From Bugula neritina (Eukaryota > Bryozoa > Gymnolaemata > Cheilostomatida > Bugulidae), in contig OZ037766.1 of assembly GCA_964035545.1 (NCBI GenBank), positions 32,901,773 through 32,965,772 of the forward strand: DNA of 64,000 bases, in the 5' to 3' direction. Both the position numbers and the translations under genes were made by a program. The first letter of the stretch is position 1, and each line of letters opens with the position of its first letter. Below are positions 48,041-64,000 of this stretch, in pieces. The notes below the pieces were generated by a model. The model made no database searches. It saw only the letters and a list, made by a program, of their open reading frames with translations, and had not been told where the DNA came from.

Positions 48041-48558
48041 TGATTAGGCTGTTAGAAACATACAGTTTATTGATTTGAATAAATTTTATTACTTCAAGAA
48101 CTGCATGTTCTGCAGTGTAACTGCTACGAAAGTTGTATATAGATTTATTAAATTTTAGTTTTACTGATATACCTATTTGAAAACGTCAACAAATAAATTC
48201 TATTTCTGTGCTACAGCCTCTTATAATGTATACAACTAGCTATGGCAATATCTTCATAGCTTTATTATAAACAGAGAGATGCAATCTATCGCTTTGGAGT
48301 TATGTCCTCTGCAATGAACTATTAGAACTCATAAACACCAGAAATGGCAACGCGCTTCTTATAGTTGGGAATTAGAAACTAAACATGACTGGATTATAAG
48401 TTTATGTAACTTCAGAATAATTTATTTGAATAAATAGCACAAAGTATGGAGTAATGACTATGTACAATATAAACTTAGTATAAACATTTCATATATAGCA
48501 TTGCACCAAAAGTCATTACAAATTGAGAAACAGTTCAGTTGAATCAAAACTTGAGTAT
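48041..48558. other. 3' flank of the Furry gene
   Basis: No gene on either strand. Contains the probable 3' UTR of Furry, read on the minus strand; several TTTATT words (AATAAA on the minus strand) lie around 48060-48430. Confidence 0.45.

Positions 48559-64000
<15,442 letters not shown>

Overview
The window looks like nuclear DNA of an invertebrate animal. Genes are split by short GT-AG introns, the sequence is AT-rich and full of tandem arrays, and the recognisable families are animal ones: AID/APOBEC-like deaminases, an ankyrin-caspase, secreted NHL-repeat proteins and a Furry homologue. A sponge or cnidarian is plausible, but the sequence does not settle the phylum. All exon models below were built by eye from splice sites and reading phase. 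There is no transcript or database evidence behind them.

Layout. (1) 1.7-31 kb is a head-to-tail segmental duplication. Each unit begins with the 3' end of a minus-strand ankyrin-caspase gene, followed by two plus-strand single-exon deaminase genes of different types. Unit 1 (about 1748-14876) keeps only a stub of the caspase last exon at 1748-2215 and has intact deaminases at 2622-3386 and 7513-8070. Unit 2 (about 14877-31220) has the complete ankyrin-caspase gene (15297-20551), a deaminase with an in-frame stop (22141-22773) and an intact one (26125-26760). The rest of each unit is matching satellites and non-autonomous transposon relics. (2) 31.2-36 kb is a transposon graveyard: a hAT relic, a LINE relic and MITE-like elements. 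(3) 36.3-39.5 kb and 42.6-47.1 kb hold two tandem paralogues, each a seven-exon gene for a secreted NHL-propeller protein with an unrecognised cysteine-containing C-terminal region. (4) 48.6-64 kb is the 3' part of a Furry (FRY/Tao3/Mor2) gene on the minus strand: 26 exons that splice in phase into about 1338 codons, running off the right edge.

Together, region 1 pairs a probable cell-death protease with putative nucleic-acid deaminases in a repeatedly duplicated cassette. That arrangement suggests an innate-immune or genome-defence locus; this is inference. Furry is a conserved scaffold for NDR-family kinases and appears unrelated to the cassette.

The most unusual genome-scale pattern is that many introns carry a minisatellite that starts at, or contains, the 5' splice site. 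As a result dozens of copies of a donor-like sequence follow the real donor. This is seen in at least eight Furry introns and in one NHL gene, with looser examples elsewhere.
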